Source: Fistulifera solaris (taxonomy: Eukaryota > Bacillariophyta > Bacillariophyceae > Naviculales > Stauroneidaceae). Taken from it: a stretch of 64,000 nt of DNA. The stretch covers positions 620,001-684,000 of the forward strand of contig AP026164.1 of NCBI GenBank assembly GCA_030295235.1, written 5' to 3'. The position numbers and the translations under genes are program-made. Of the stretch, positions 10,157 through 20,535 are shown one piece after another. The notes below the pieces were generated by a model. That model ran no database searches and was not told where the DNA came from. It saw only the letters and a program-made list of their open reading frames with translations. Every line of letters starts with the position of its first letter. Position 1 is the stretch's first letter.

Positions 10157-12001
10157 ATGCTTACTATAGCCTTGTTGTTGTCACTATTTCCTCTTTTGAG
10201 TCACGGCGCAACAGACTTCATTCCTTGCTCGGCTTCATGCAATGGAGGAGATCTGAATTATGAACTCGTTGCGAATGTACGCAGCATGAAGCTGCTGAAT
10301 TACACCTACCGCGGCAGGACTTTTTTCTACGGAAGGATCCGATTCGTACTTGGGTCCGACGATGCGTGTGAAACCGGGTCAAACGCTCTGGATCAAGTTA
10401 ACGAATCAGATGCACGAGCCCGTCGGTCCGACTCGAGTAACGGTCGAGGATTACTGGAATATGTTACAAAAACCAGGCGAAAAGATCAAATATCAATATT
10501 ACAAAAAGCAGTCGCCAATGCATCCTTAATGACGGTCGATTTCCCGAACATTCCGTCGCACTTTGACGCCACCAATCTGCATCTGCACGGTCTAGACATT
10601 GAAGTACACATGTTTGATCCAGTCAATACACACAATCCCGATGCACCTCACATCGCGATCCATCCCGGCGAATGTTACTGTTACCGTTTCACGATTCCCG
10701 AGCATCATCCAGCCGGTATGTACTGGTATCACCCGCATCTCCACGGATCATCGGCGGTGCAAATGTGGGGCGGAATGTTTGGACTGCTGTATGTAGACGG
10801 TCCTTTGGAAGACGAACTGGCCGCTTATGGTATCACCAACACACAGGAGTTTGTGATTTGGGATCCGGCTTTCAAAGCAGTCGATAAACCGACGCACAAC
10901 ATTGAAGTGGATGAGTTTCTCATGGGACAAACGACGCTTTCCAAGATTCATCCCTTTTTGGTAAACGGAAAAATGACCCCGAACTTTGACATTGGAGTGA
11001 ATGAAGTTTTGCATCTACGATCGTTGTGTGCAACGACAGAGAATGAAAATACATTTATTATTTACAGGGAAGGTGAAGAAGATCTTCCCTGGGACGAAGC
11101 GTCGTTCCCTTTCTGGATCATTGGCAGCGACGGTGTCATGTACAGGAAGCCCGTTCAGAAGAACATTATTGTCATGGCTGGCGGGCAGCGCACTGAAATT
11201 CTTATTCAGTTGGAAGAACCGGGCAAGTATGTAATCAGTCAACAAGGAATTCAAGGCATGCAATTCTTCGACATGTACGGACACCCTCATGACCAAATAT
11301 TGGCTACCATTACGGTGGAAGAACGTCCGGGTGTTCAGACCCCGATCATTCCCATCTCAGAGATGGTCTTTACACCAGGATACAAGGAAGAAGAGTCTAT
11401 CCAAGCTCATGACATTGTTGCAACAGAGTCAATTGTGTTTTCCATGGGCGCGAACCGGAATCAGGCTCCCTTTCCGCAATATTATGTGAACGGAGAGCCG
11501 TTTGATCCCAACCGCATTGACTTTACGGCGCACCCGGGAGAAGCGCGCGAATACATATTAATCAATGCGAATCACAACGTGCACCCGTTCCACATTCACG
11601 TGAATCGATTTCAAGTCAAAGAGATGGGATCCGAGCTGTCCATAGAAAAATATCCCGCTCTCAAAGCTGTCATGGACTTTGAGCCCGATGTTTGGCGTGA
11701 TACGGTAGTGGTCCCACCCAACGGTAGAACGCGCATTTGGGTACAGTACAAGAACTACACAGGGAAAACGGTTCTTCATTGTCATTTCCTGGCGCATGAA
11801 GACACAGGAATGATGTCAACTGTCTTTATTGGGCCTCAAGATTTTGTATTTCGGTGGAAGGATCATCAACAGGCTTTCGTGGGTTTAGGAATAGGTTTCG
11901 TCGTTGCTTTGCTTCTAGTTTTCGTGTTCCCCAAGAAGGAGCAAGCACCGGCCTACGAGCCTGTGGCCATGAATCAACTGAAATCCAAAGTTATGGATTG
12001 A
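10157..12001 (+). CDS. Membrane-anchored multicopper oxidase
   Basis: Copper oxidase of the laccase/ferroxidase superfamily, probably at the cell surface or in the secretory path. It starts with a signal peptide (MLTIALLLSLFPLLSHGA). Copper motifs are complete: LHLHG, WYHPHLHG, HPFHIHV and HCHFLAHEDTGMM. A C-terminal membrane helix (about GLGIGFVVALLLVFVF) and a short basic tail follow. ATG 10157 was chosen; the upstream codon extending the frame is only TTG. In the first cupredoxin domain, roughly 10325-10530, the open frame gives no homology, while the frame one base away gives GPTMRVKPGQTLWIKLTN, the expected sequence. Two compensating one-base changes, one at the T6 run 10321-10326, would explain this. 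The substrate (iron, manganese or phenols) cannot be read from the sequence; the anchored form suggests a role like FET3. Confidence 0.85.
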   Translation: MLTIALLLSLFPLLSHGATDFIPCSASCNGGDLNYELVANVRSMKLLNYTYRGRTFFYGRIRFVLGSDDACETGSNALDQVNESDARARRSDSSNGRGLLEYVTKTRRKDQISILQKAVANASLMTVDFPNIPSHFDATNLHLHGLDIEVHMFDPVNTHNPDAPHIAIHPGECYCYRFTIPEHHPAGMYWYHPHLHGSSAVQMWGGMFGLLYVDGPLEDELAAYGITNTQEFVIWDPAFKAVDKPTHNIEVDEFLMGQTTLSKIHPFLVNGKMTPNFDIGVNEVLHLRSLCATTENENTFIIYREGEEDLPWDEASFPFWIIGSDGVMYRKPVQKNIIVMAGGQRTEILIQLEEPGKYVISQQGIQGMQFFDMYGHPHDQILATITVEERPGVQTPIIPISEMVFTPGYKEEESIQAHDIVATESIVFSMGANRNQAPFPQYYVNGEPFDPNRIDFTAHPGEAREYILINANHNVHPFHIHVNRFQVKEMGSELSIEKYPALKAVMDFEPDVWRDTVVVPPNGRTRIWVQYKNYTGKTVLHCHFLAHEDTGMMSTVFIGPQDFVFRWKDHQQAFVGLGIGFVVALLLVFVFPKKEQAPAYEPVAMNQLKSKVMD

Positions 12002-12529
12002 CGAAAGTTGACAATCGACCATGATCTTACACCTAGTTTGTAATTGTAATGGGGAGAGATTGTCACAAAAGCTGCAACTTCATTCAATTTAACTGCAAAT
12101 GCAAAGTTTCAAAGTTTGCCCTAGATTGCGGGGACTATTCGTATAAAATGTTTTTCGTTTAGCCTTCGATCTTCGATGGCCTTCGTACTCGTACTTCGTA
12201 TAGAAGAAGGAAAATGGAACACATAGAGCGAAACGAAGAAACAAGGAAAAATAGAAAATGGTTTAGTATAGGAGATAGAAACAGGAAAGGATTGAAGAAT
12301 GCCCATTGCTGAAAAGTATCAGTTGTAAAGTACAGGGACATTTGCCATCTGTACATTTCAACCGAGCTGATTTCTTCGTTTCCGATTATTGTGGACCATA
12401 GTTCATTGGCGAAAAATCATCAGCACTTTATTATCGCGACCGCAAAGGATTTGCTAAGATCACAAAAAAAAGAAACTTTCTTGATGTATGTTGTCGAAGT
12501 AATCAACCGCTGAGAAGCATAATAATAGA
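12002..12529. other. Intergenic, no gene recognised
   Basis: About 530 bp between the oxidase stop and the CHY/RING ATG. No RNA gene or conserved frame seen. It should hold the oxidase 3' UTR and the promoter of the CHY/RING gene. Confidence 0.5.
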
Positions 12530-13770
12530 ATGGAGGACGAACGGTTTGCTCATGATGAGCAAGATGAGGACGACATGCAGATTGTCGATAGTGACGACGA
12601 AAATTCCGACGACGACGATGAAATGGACAACATCGATGATTCTGAAAATCCACCGGCCCCAACTGAAGAAGATGCCGCCATTGATAGAAGGCGGGCGATC
12701 CAGCAAGTCATGGCGGATACTTCAATTAGTCCAGATGAGAAACGTTTCCGGATACAGGCTATCATGAGCGGCAATCGCACCGTAATTGCACCTGCACCGG
12801 CCCCAATTCAGGCCGCCGTCGAAGCGAACGCAACTTGTGTCCACTACGAGAGAAATTGCAATATAGTTGCCCCGTGCTGTGGTCGAATCTTCGGTTGTCG
12901 TATCTGTCATGATGAATTGAGTGCACCGGGACACCCACCTATGAATCGATTTTTGATCCGAGAGATCGTCTGTAAGAATTGCCATACCAGACAACCCACA
13001 TCGTAAGTATGACTAACTTTCGTGACGTTGATCAACTTGTCATACCTCATTTTTCACTTTATTTTTTGAAGTAACAATTGTATTCACTGTCACAGTATAT
13101 TCGGTGAATTTCATTGTAATATTTGCAACTTATGGATGTCAACGGTAAGTTTCGATTTGCAGTCTTACAATCGCATGGACGAACCGTCTTCTTAATTTCC
13201 ATCAATACGTTTAGGGCAAGAAGCCGTTTCATTGCGATCTGTGCGGCTTTTGTCGAGTGGGAGGCATGGAGTCCTTCCGTCATTGTAATCAATGCTGCAT
13301 GTGTATCTCGGTTAGTGTTTTTGATACCCATCATTGTTTTAAAGACAAATACAAAAATAGTTGCCCAGTGTGCCGCGAAGATATGTTCTCCTCTCGGCAA
13401 GCACCTCAAGACTTGCCTTGCGGACACGCCATTCATGCTCACTGCTTCCGTAAGCTAGCGGGGTTCGATTATCGGTGCCCTATCTGCAAAAAAGACAGTG
13501 GTCAGTCAGCAATCGATGGCCGCGGCCTGGGAAGCCAGAGCTCGTGACATTGCGGAGCATCCCATGCCGGCTGACCTGCACCGAATCGTTGATATCATGT
13601 GCAACGACTGCGAAGTGAAGTCGCACAATTGCCAATGGCACTTTCTCGGGATCCAGTGCCCTGGATGCTCGTCATTCAATACCGTCGTTGAGAATGTTGT
13701 GGCCTCTGGGCCCGATGCTGCACCGTCAAGGAACGACGGAGGTGCCCCTAGCAACGCTGGAGGTGCATAG
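12530..13770 (+). CDS. CHY-type/RING zinc-finger E3 ubiquitin ligase, copy 2 (complete)
   Basis: RCHY1/Pirh2-like E3 ligase, paralogue of the gene at the window start. Exons: 12530-13002, 13072-13144 and 13215-13770, with GTAAGT donors. Order: acidic N-terminus; RRRAIQQVMADTSIS; CHY finger from CVHYERNCNIVAPCC; CTCHY finger across exons 2 and 3 (GKKPFHCDLCGFCRVGG, HCNQCCMCI); RING-H2 CPVCRED...LPCGHAIHAHCF...CPIC; C-terminal zinc-ribbon part (IMCNDCEVKSHNCQWHFLG...CPGC). After CPICKK the frame shifts by one base at the A6 run 13488-13493; with that allowed for, the family C-terminus continues to 13770. Exon structure matches copy 1 exactly, so the two arose by gene duplication. Confidence 0.9.
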
Positions 13771-14004
13771 TCGTGCGATGTGTTTCAAGAGCCGATATCC
13801 AGCAGCCCGACTTCCTCATTATCAGCATGTCGCATTTTCCTTGCAAGGGCATTGACATGAGCTGCATTTTAGCTACCATGCTTATCATGGGAAGACGACA
13901 TCACAAGTATCCGGTCATGAATACAATCTTGTTTGTTACACCTTGTTGTATAGTATGTCAAAATGACTTCATCAAACTTCCCATTACCATTATCAAGCTA
14001 ATAA

Positions 14005-14707
14005 TTATCGTCTTCCGTGACCGGGTTGATTCGTACGACGACCTGGGGCTCTTCCCAATTGAAACTGTTCATGGAAGGAGAGCCCATCATCGAGCTGACT
14101 AGCCGTGTCTTCACCCGGCTTGGTCATTTCCTCCACCAATTCTTCCGCTTCCACGATTGCTTTCAACACTTCGCGCTTGTTAGACTCGCACAACATTCCT
14201 CCGATGAACATTTCGAACAGAATTAATAATGACTTGTGCAGTGAAAAGACCAAGTCCAATTCGCAGACTGCGTTACCAAGATGATGATCTCGTGTGAGAC
14301 GCCCAAGACAAAGATGAACGTAGCGGTGACTTCAAACATAACTCACCGGAATTGAAATATCCATCCAATGCTTCCACGAAGAGATGAATTTGCTCCAACA
14401 CAATCAATTCATTCATCCCTTCGGGGACACCGACCACAAAGTACAGCGAGGCATATCGGCGATACACGAACTTGTAGGTGCCTTTCTCAATAATGTTGCA
14501 CATTTTCGGCGCCCGCGGCAATATATCCGAAGAAATGTCGCGAAGAATGCGTCGTTTATCCGATTCCGAATAGGAGGAGAAGAACTCGCTGAGGCGAATT
14601 TTGCCTTGACGTGACATGAGCACGATAAAATTCCATCCACACGCCGCCAAATTGGGGTTTGCAGCAATCGCTTCCCCCGTCATATCTGTCATTGTTGTCG
14701 TCGGCAT
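14005..14707 (-). CDS. Clathrin adaptor (AP) complex small sigma subunit, probably AP-1
   Basis: The sigma subunit stabilises the AP core and binds dileucine sorting signals on clathrin-coated vesicles. Two exons: 14707-14347 and 14267-14005, joined as NS-VCELDL, which is the conserved sigma sequence. Recognisable blocks are WNFIVLMSRQGKIRLSEFF, PKMCNIIEKGTYKFVYRRYA, SLYFVVG and VLEQIHLFVEALDGYF. The RQGKIRL and KMCN...VYRRYASLYF blocks look most like AP-1/AP-2 sigma rather than AP-3 or AP-4. ATG 14707 was chosen; upstream in-frame codons start only with GTG. The C-terminal 30 residues are low-complexity and could include a missed short intron. Confidence 0.85.
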
Positions 14708-15276
14708 TCTCGAATCGAAAATGAGGAAAGAGGAATGAAATATAAACACGAAACTACCCTACAATACTTCGTCGCCGTTGAATTTGTGCGTGCTTTGTTG
14801 TGATCGACGCCGTGTGTGGCGTGTTACTTGTTACTGCGTGTTTTCTAGCTAGTAACAGTACTGGTAAGACTTTTAACGAAATAGAACTGTAAAGAGGAAT
14901 GCGAATGGTCATTGCATCGAGCTATAAGCTGTAATGAAAAATGTAGGCGACCTTTCCAATCGTGTCCTACTGCGACAGGGGATGAGAACTGCCTCGGACA
15001 ATAATCAATCGGCTCATGACGAATATCTGTCAAGAATCTGTCAAGAACAAAAAAGATACTTGTACTTGGAACCTTTTTACTTATCGCGATGCTTACATTA
15101 CAATTACAACAGAAGGACGCCCATAATTTGACCGCAAAGGATGCTGCATCAAATTCTAAAGCGCGCAGTAACATCAAGGCGAAGTCTGTCATCTGTAGCT
15201 GATAGATGCAGCCTTAATCTAATCACAAGGTACGCCCAGATACATTTCATGATCTTTCTACTGCCAAACCCAAGAA
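14708..15276. other. Divergent intergenic region between AP sigma and 4CL-like genes
   Basis: Holds the promoters of two oppositely oriented genes. Open frames here have no recognisable content and I see no RNA gene. Confidence 0.5.
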
Positions 15277-16949
15277 ATGTCTCTGAACGTGTCGCTACCG
15301 ACAAAATTTCGTGACTCCAGTCCTTTTCCCCCTATTCCAGATGGACCTTTCCCTCCGTTGTTTGAATTCGTTTCGGAAAATTGGGCGATAAGTAAGGGTG
15401 GCTACCTGAACGAGAACAATGTTGCCATCATTGACGGCCACACAGGGATGCAACGTACGTTTGAAGATTACGCTACATCCACTGTCAATATGGCGACTTG
15501 TTTTGTACGTGAATTCGGAGTCGAAGAAAACGATACAGTGGCTTTGTATTGCCCGAATCACGTCGATTATGCTCCCATTACTCTCAGTGTTGCCCTCGCG
15601 GGAGCGAAATTAACACCATCAATCCGCTCTGTACGGTACAAGAGTTACCTGTCATTTTGCAACGCAGTCACGCCACAATCCTCATTGCGCATGCGAAAAC
15701 ACTTCTCGTGGCTTTGGAAGCCGTTAAAGAGTGTCCTCGTGTGCAGCATGTCATTGTCGTTACCGATGACAATGTTGACGCAGACGTACCCTACGGTGTG
15801 ATCAATTTGAAGCAGTTGCGACAATTCGAAAGCGACGAATCGCTTACTGCAACTCCACATGCTGTTCATCGGAGTACGTCACACCATCCTGTCATATTAC
15901 CCTATTCTTCGGGCACGACAGGCATGCCAAAGGGAGTGTGTCTGACGCATTCGAATATTGTCGCCAATCTCTTGCAATTTGATCAAGTAGAAAGCATAGG
16001 CTTTCCTCCCGATCACAAGTTGATCAGTCCCCTACCCTTCTTTCACATTTACGCATTCACAGTTAGCATGTTGTTTCCAGCATGGAAAGGACATACGGTC
16101 ATTACTTCCAGTGGCCGTTTCGATCTACTTGAATTCTGCCAGCTGATAGAAACACATCGACCCAGAAGGGCGCATTTGGTACCACCGATTTTATTGGGAT
16201 TGGCGAAACATCCCAGTGTCGATAATTACGACTTGTCATCACTTGGTATGATCATCAGCGCGGCCGCTCCGCTGAGTAGCGAAACGGAAAAGGCCGTCAT
16301 GGATCGGCTTCCTCACACAAAAGTAAAACAAGGATGGGGTATGTCCGAACTATCACCCATTGGTGCCATGAATTCTGACTTTGCGTCAAAGAGCGGGAGC
16401 GTCGGACCGGTCGTGAGTTCTACCATTGCCAAGGTGGTCGATGAGCACGGGAATAGTTTACCACCGCATCAGTCGGGTGAGTTGTACATCAAGGGACCAC
16501 AGGTAATGATGGGCTACTTAAACGATCCAGACAAAACTGCAGAATGTCTAACAGAAACGGGCTGGCTTCGAACCGGTGATCTAGTGCATTATGACGACGA
16601 GGGTTATCTCTTCATTACTGATCGAGTGAAAGAGTTGATAAAGGTACGAGGCTATCCCGTTGCACCTGCCGAATTGGAAGCGGTACTTTTGAGACATCCT
16701 GCTGTAGCAGATGCGGCCGTTGTTTCTGTTCTCGACGAGGAGTCGGGAGAGTTACCAAGAGCTTTTGTCACGCTGAAGGCAGACAAAGAAATTTCGGATA
16801 AGGTGTTGTACGAGTTTGTCAAAGACCAAGTAGCGCCATACAAACGCTTGGATGGAGGTATTGCTTTCGTAGACGAGATCCCGAAATCGGCGAGTGGAAA
16901 AATCCTACGACGAATCTTGAGAGACCAGGTGCGGCAGGAACACAAGTAG
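15277..16949 (+). CDS. 4-coumarate-CoA-ligase-like acyl-CoA synthetase (ANL superfamily)
   Basis: Adenylate-forming enzyme that activates a carboxylic acid and transfers it to CoA. Motifs in order: ATP loop YSSGTTGMPKGV (about 15906), GWGMSELSPIGAMN, hinge/ATP motif TGDLVHYDDEGYLFI, RVKELIKVRGYPVAPAE, and the C-terminal catalytic Lys in PKSASGKILRR. The frame from ATG 15277 (ending ...VALAGAKLT) must pass to the next frame at about 15616, giving INPLCTVQEL; a single missing C in ACACC would do this. With that allowed for the protein is about 557 residues, normal for the family. Substrate cannot be assigned; 4CL-like enzymes in algae often act on fatty or aromatic acids. No peroxisomal SKL-type tail (ends QEHK). 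Confidence 0.88.
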
Positions 16950-17389
16950 AGGCCGAGCCGAAGACAAGATCGAATATTCAAGCGAGTTTAGTTGTTATTC
17001 TCGTTACATAGACCCGCTAGGATGTTTAAAGAAGATGTCGGTCTTGTTATTATGGAGGTACATTTTCATACTTTTTCCTTGATTTTGAACCTTAGTATTC
17101 TTTCTGCAACGGACCACGTGGAAGCTTTGTTCGTTCGTGGTACCGGTACAGACGACCTCCTTTGCTCTGCCTCCCTGCATTTCTCGTCCCATTCATGCGC
17201 ACTCGCACGCTGCACGCAGGCCTTTTTTATAGATCGCGGAACGAACCGTGGCAACGACGCTCTCTCCATTTTCTTATTTCAATTGCGAATCCTTCGGAGT
17301 AGTTCCTCTTTGATTCTTTACAAGCATCATATACGCAACAATAGACTTTACGCGACCAGTAACCACTCTCTAGATTCAAAAAGCAAAAA
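16950..17389. other. Intergenic, no gene recognised
   Basis: About 440 bp between the ligase gene and the thioredoxin gene. Overlapping small frames on both strands are uninformative. Confidence 0.5.
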
Positions 17390-18019
17390 ATGATATTTAA
17401 ACTCGTTACAAGCTTCATGTTGTTCTGTAATATTGCAGCGGAAGTCATTGTTCTAACCGACAAGACTTTTGAACATCAAACACAAGCTTCCACAGGACAG
17501 ACAACTGGAAAGTGGCTCGTTATGTTTTCAGCGCCCTGGTGTGGACGGACGTGTGCGGAAATGATCCCGACGTTGGAACAGCTGGAAAAGAGTGTCGGAG
17601 ATGGCTCGGTCCTCGTAGCTACCGTCAACACCCTGGAGAACCTGGAATTAGCGGATCGCTTCGGCATTTTGTCCCAACCGACGCTTGTTTTCTTTGCGGA
17701 TCGTAAGATGTACAAGTACCGAGGATTAAAAACGCTGGAGGCCATACAACAGTTTGTCGAGGGTGGCTACAAAGATGCTGTCGCACTGCCAGTACCAGCG
17801 CCCCCTAGTTTCTTGGATGTTACGAAACGAAAGATTGAACGCCTATTCGATGAAAACAAAGAGTTGCGCTTTCTTCGTGAAGATTTTCAGCACATTGTGG
17901 CTGTACGTAAGAACGCGGCAGTGATACTTATGATTCTGGGAGCCATACTCGGCATGTTCATTACATGCACCTTGTCGTGCCTCTTTTCGTCCAAGAAAGG
18001 AAAAGTGAAGCAAAGCTAG
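17390..18019 (+). CDS. TMX-like membrane thioredoxin/PDI protein with C-x3-C active site
   Basis: A 209-residue protein with an N-terminal signal peptide (LVTSFMLFCNIAAE), one thioredoxin domain and a C-terminal membrane helix (about residues 174-197) ending in a basic cytosolic tail. This is the layout of ER TMX proteins, which act in disulfide exchange. The active site reads APWCGRTCAEMIPT: the two Cys are separated by three residues, whereas PDI/thioredoxin have C-x2-C. The downstream cis-Pro region is present (SQPTLVFF). The codons are clear (TGT GGA CGG ACG TGT) with no homopolymer, so this looks genuine. Redox behaviour should differ from ordinary PDI. Confidence 0.8.
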   Translation: MIFKLVTSFMLFCNIAAEVIVLTDKTFEHQTQASTGQTTGKWLVMFSAPWCGRTCAEMIPTLEQLEKSVGDGSVLVATVNTLENLELADRFGILSQPTLVFFADRKMYKYRGLKTLEAIQQFVEGGYKDAVALPVPAPPSFLDVTKRKIERLFDENKELRFLREDFQHIVAVRKNAAVILMILGAILGMFITCTLSCLFSSKKGKVKQS

Positions 18020-18132
18020 AGCATGACGAAGAGTTATGATTTTAAACTGAGACTTCAATACACCTAATCCATTTAGTAATGTGTCCTTCAAATAAATCGT
18101 TTTTGAACATTTATCTCGCATTAGAAAAAGTA

Positions 18133-18873
18133 TCATGACGAAGCAGCTTTTGCTCGCTGGTCTCTTTCTTTCATCTTTCCTTCAAATGTAAGCTTTTGCG
18201 TTCGAGAAGCAGCACGTCGAATGTCATCGACCGAGGGCAAATCTCCCATGTCATCTTTCAAACCGGCAACCGTGCGATACTTCGACAAGGCCTCGGACAT
18301 ACCTTCGAGAGCTTCGGTAGCCAATGCCGTGTCTTTCTTGGTAATCGCTTTAAGCAGACGCTTCTGATTTGTCTCAAATTGATCAGCGCACACATACATA
18401 TCTTTGGTATACGACACTTTAACATTGGTGCCGCCACCGGTCAGCGAAGACGTATACAATTTGAGAGGTAAAATCGTATCATCCGCAACGGTTTTCGCAA
18501 AGCTATCTACGGCCTCCCAGTCCTGTGACCCCAGTAGATCAGCGACATTGGGGATCATGTTACTGCATTTTTGAATGCGAGGCAAGTAGCGCTTCTTGTT
18601 GGTGGGGTAGTAGTAGTTGGAACGCAAGTTGGGTTCGATGACGGACTCGGATTTTTTCTGCGGCACGACGGGAGTAATGGGCTTTTTCGATTCTTCTTGA
18701 ACAATTTTGGTCGGATCTGTTCCAAACTCATCCAACAAACCAGCATTGGCCAACGTAGGTGCACATGCCGATGCGGCAGCCACTTGGCCAAGGAACGATC
18801 GACGATTGACCGAATAAGCCACAATGCCGGGCGTTGTGACTGCGCCGATGAGAGCAACTGTGCTTATCTTCAT
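18133..18873 (-). CDS. Thylakoid-lumen PsbQ-family protein (PsbQ'/Psb31-like), putative
   Basis: A 246-residue protein with a layered targeting sequence: an N-terminal hydrophobic segment (MKISTVALIGAVTTPGIVAY), then a twin-arginine signal, NRRSFLGQVAAASACAPTLANA, with an A-x-A cleavage site. This is how lumenal photosystem II proteins reach the thylakoid in diatoms. The mature part is helical and fits a four-helix PsbQ fold: RYLPRIQKCSNMIPNVADLL, DSFAKTVADDTILPLKLY, then two more helices ending RTVAGL. PsbQ-family proteins stabilise the oxygen-evolving complex. I cannot separate PsbQ' from Psb31. Convergent with the thioredoxin gene. Confidence 0.6.
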   Translation of the reverse strand: MKISTVALIGAVTTPGIVAYSVNRRSFLGQVAAASACAPTLANAGLLDEFGTDPTKIVQEESKKPITPVVPQKKSESVIEPNLRSNYYYPTNKKRYLPRIQKCSNMIPNVADLLGSQDWEAVDSFAKTVADDTILPLKLYTSSLTGGGTNVKVSYTKDMYVCADQFETNQKRLLKAITKKDTALATEALEGMSEALSKYRTVAGLKDDMGDLPSVDDIRRAASRTQKLTFEGKMKERDQRAKAASS

Positions 18874-20535
18874 TTCTTAAAAAAATGGAGTTCCAAGATA
18901 ATTCTTTCGTTATCAAGTGCACTGCCGAGAGTTTAAAATAATTTTTCGATGTTGATGAGAACGCTAATAAGAATAAACTTACGTGAACGAGTGATCGATG
19001 ACGTAAGACCACGAAGCACGAAGGGATGACCGACGACGACACACCTTCCGGGACCCGGGAATCGACTTACTTCACATTTTACAATGACCAAGTTCCAATG
19101 TGCGCGGCTAAAGTAACTTATGAATTATGAAACTTCCTTCGAAATCGTCTATGGCTCGTTGCCGCAAGCTGGTGTTGTTTTTAGGTGAAGTAGAACTGAG
19201 CAAATTTTTGAACGCAAAAGGGACTGACAATTAAGATATTACCACATTTATCAGGATCAATCAGACACAAGCACTCCCACAAAATGCCTCACTGGACGTT
19301 ACCCGAAATGGACGGCAAGCGAAAAATACTCCGACGTACGACGTAGACATAACGGTCATTGTTGGACAGAAGACGGAAGATTGTATTGCTGGAGAGGCTC
19401 CGTGACGGGCAGTTTTAGCAGCTTTTAACGATTGTTTGTGTATGCATAAAAGTTCGGCAAGACATTAGGAAATGACCAGGTTTGTGCTTGCTCAAAAGCT
19501 GATCGAGATTGTCTGAGTTCTGGCGTTAGTACTTTGTGTTCTCTCGAAAGTAACGAATTACCCTAGAAGAGGATACGTAACACTTCCGTCCTTTCATTCG
19601 AATAAACCAGCCACGTGCAGTTCTCATAAACAAAAGCCATTATTGGGTATATCCTGGTAGTTACAAGTCCTTCGGATATACTTCCGTTGTGTTAGTTTTG
19701 GGGAGCTGTTTGTCACCTCCTTGTCTGACACAAACGACAAGGACGAGTTCTTCATTAATGATATTTCCCTATCAAAGAATAAGTTGAACGTCTAAGACGG
19801 CCATCTTTCGTATGAAGTGGCCAAGGATCAGAGAAAACTATGTTGATTGACGATTGATGATGCATGTCGACTTTGTTTCATGCAATCTTGGTCACTTTCA
19901 CGGGCCTCGGTCGACTCGAATTGACCGCAAGAGTGTCCACTTATCAGCATTAAACGGTAAAATGCACGCCTATGGCGTTGTTTTCGTCGTCATACCATAT
20001 TATTGAGGAAGAGTGATAATATAAATCAACGAAATGCGATGGAAAGGTTTTCCGTCCCAAAATCGATTGTTGCAAGCGAATGAAGTGGGTGCAAAGACTA
20101 AGCTAAAGATTGGGCCATAAATCATGGGCAATCCCCTTGCGTTTTGGAGCATAATTACACGGTTTACTACACTAGCTCTGTAAAGTATGTTTCAAAGCCA
20201 TGTAAGTCAAATAAGTAGTCTTGACTTCGAAGCGGTACTTCAATGCTGAGACATGTCGGAACGCGTATCGAAAATGTGTCCCAGGATGCACGGACAGGCT
20301 GGACCCTCTTTCGGACTCGTGACCAAATTGATAGATCGTGACTCGTATCATTGTACTACTTTTCCAATAGTCGACGTTTGGCATCGACGGATGATGGCGG
20401 TTGGTGGTGCGCGTCGCGTGACGATTGACGACGATGGCTTTTTTTCGCCGTGCAACATAACGCAACATTATTGCTTCTTTCCTTCGCCTTTGTCGGATCG
20501 TTCACAAGCAAATTCATTAATACGAAAACACCACA
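18874..20535. other. Long intergenic stretch (1.66 kb), nothing recognised
   Basis: The largest gene-free interval in the window outside the transposon. I looked for conserved frames and for tRNA-like or snRNA-like sequence and saw none. It separates the PsbQ-like gene (minus) from adenylate kinase (plus), so it carries both promoters. Confidence 0.5.

Noticed and set aside
18874-20535. Hidden tRNA or snRNA in the long gap
   Set aside because: I saw no sequence fitting tRNA A and B boxes at correct spacing or U1/U2/U6 core motifs. A covariance-model scan would be the proper test.
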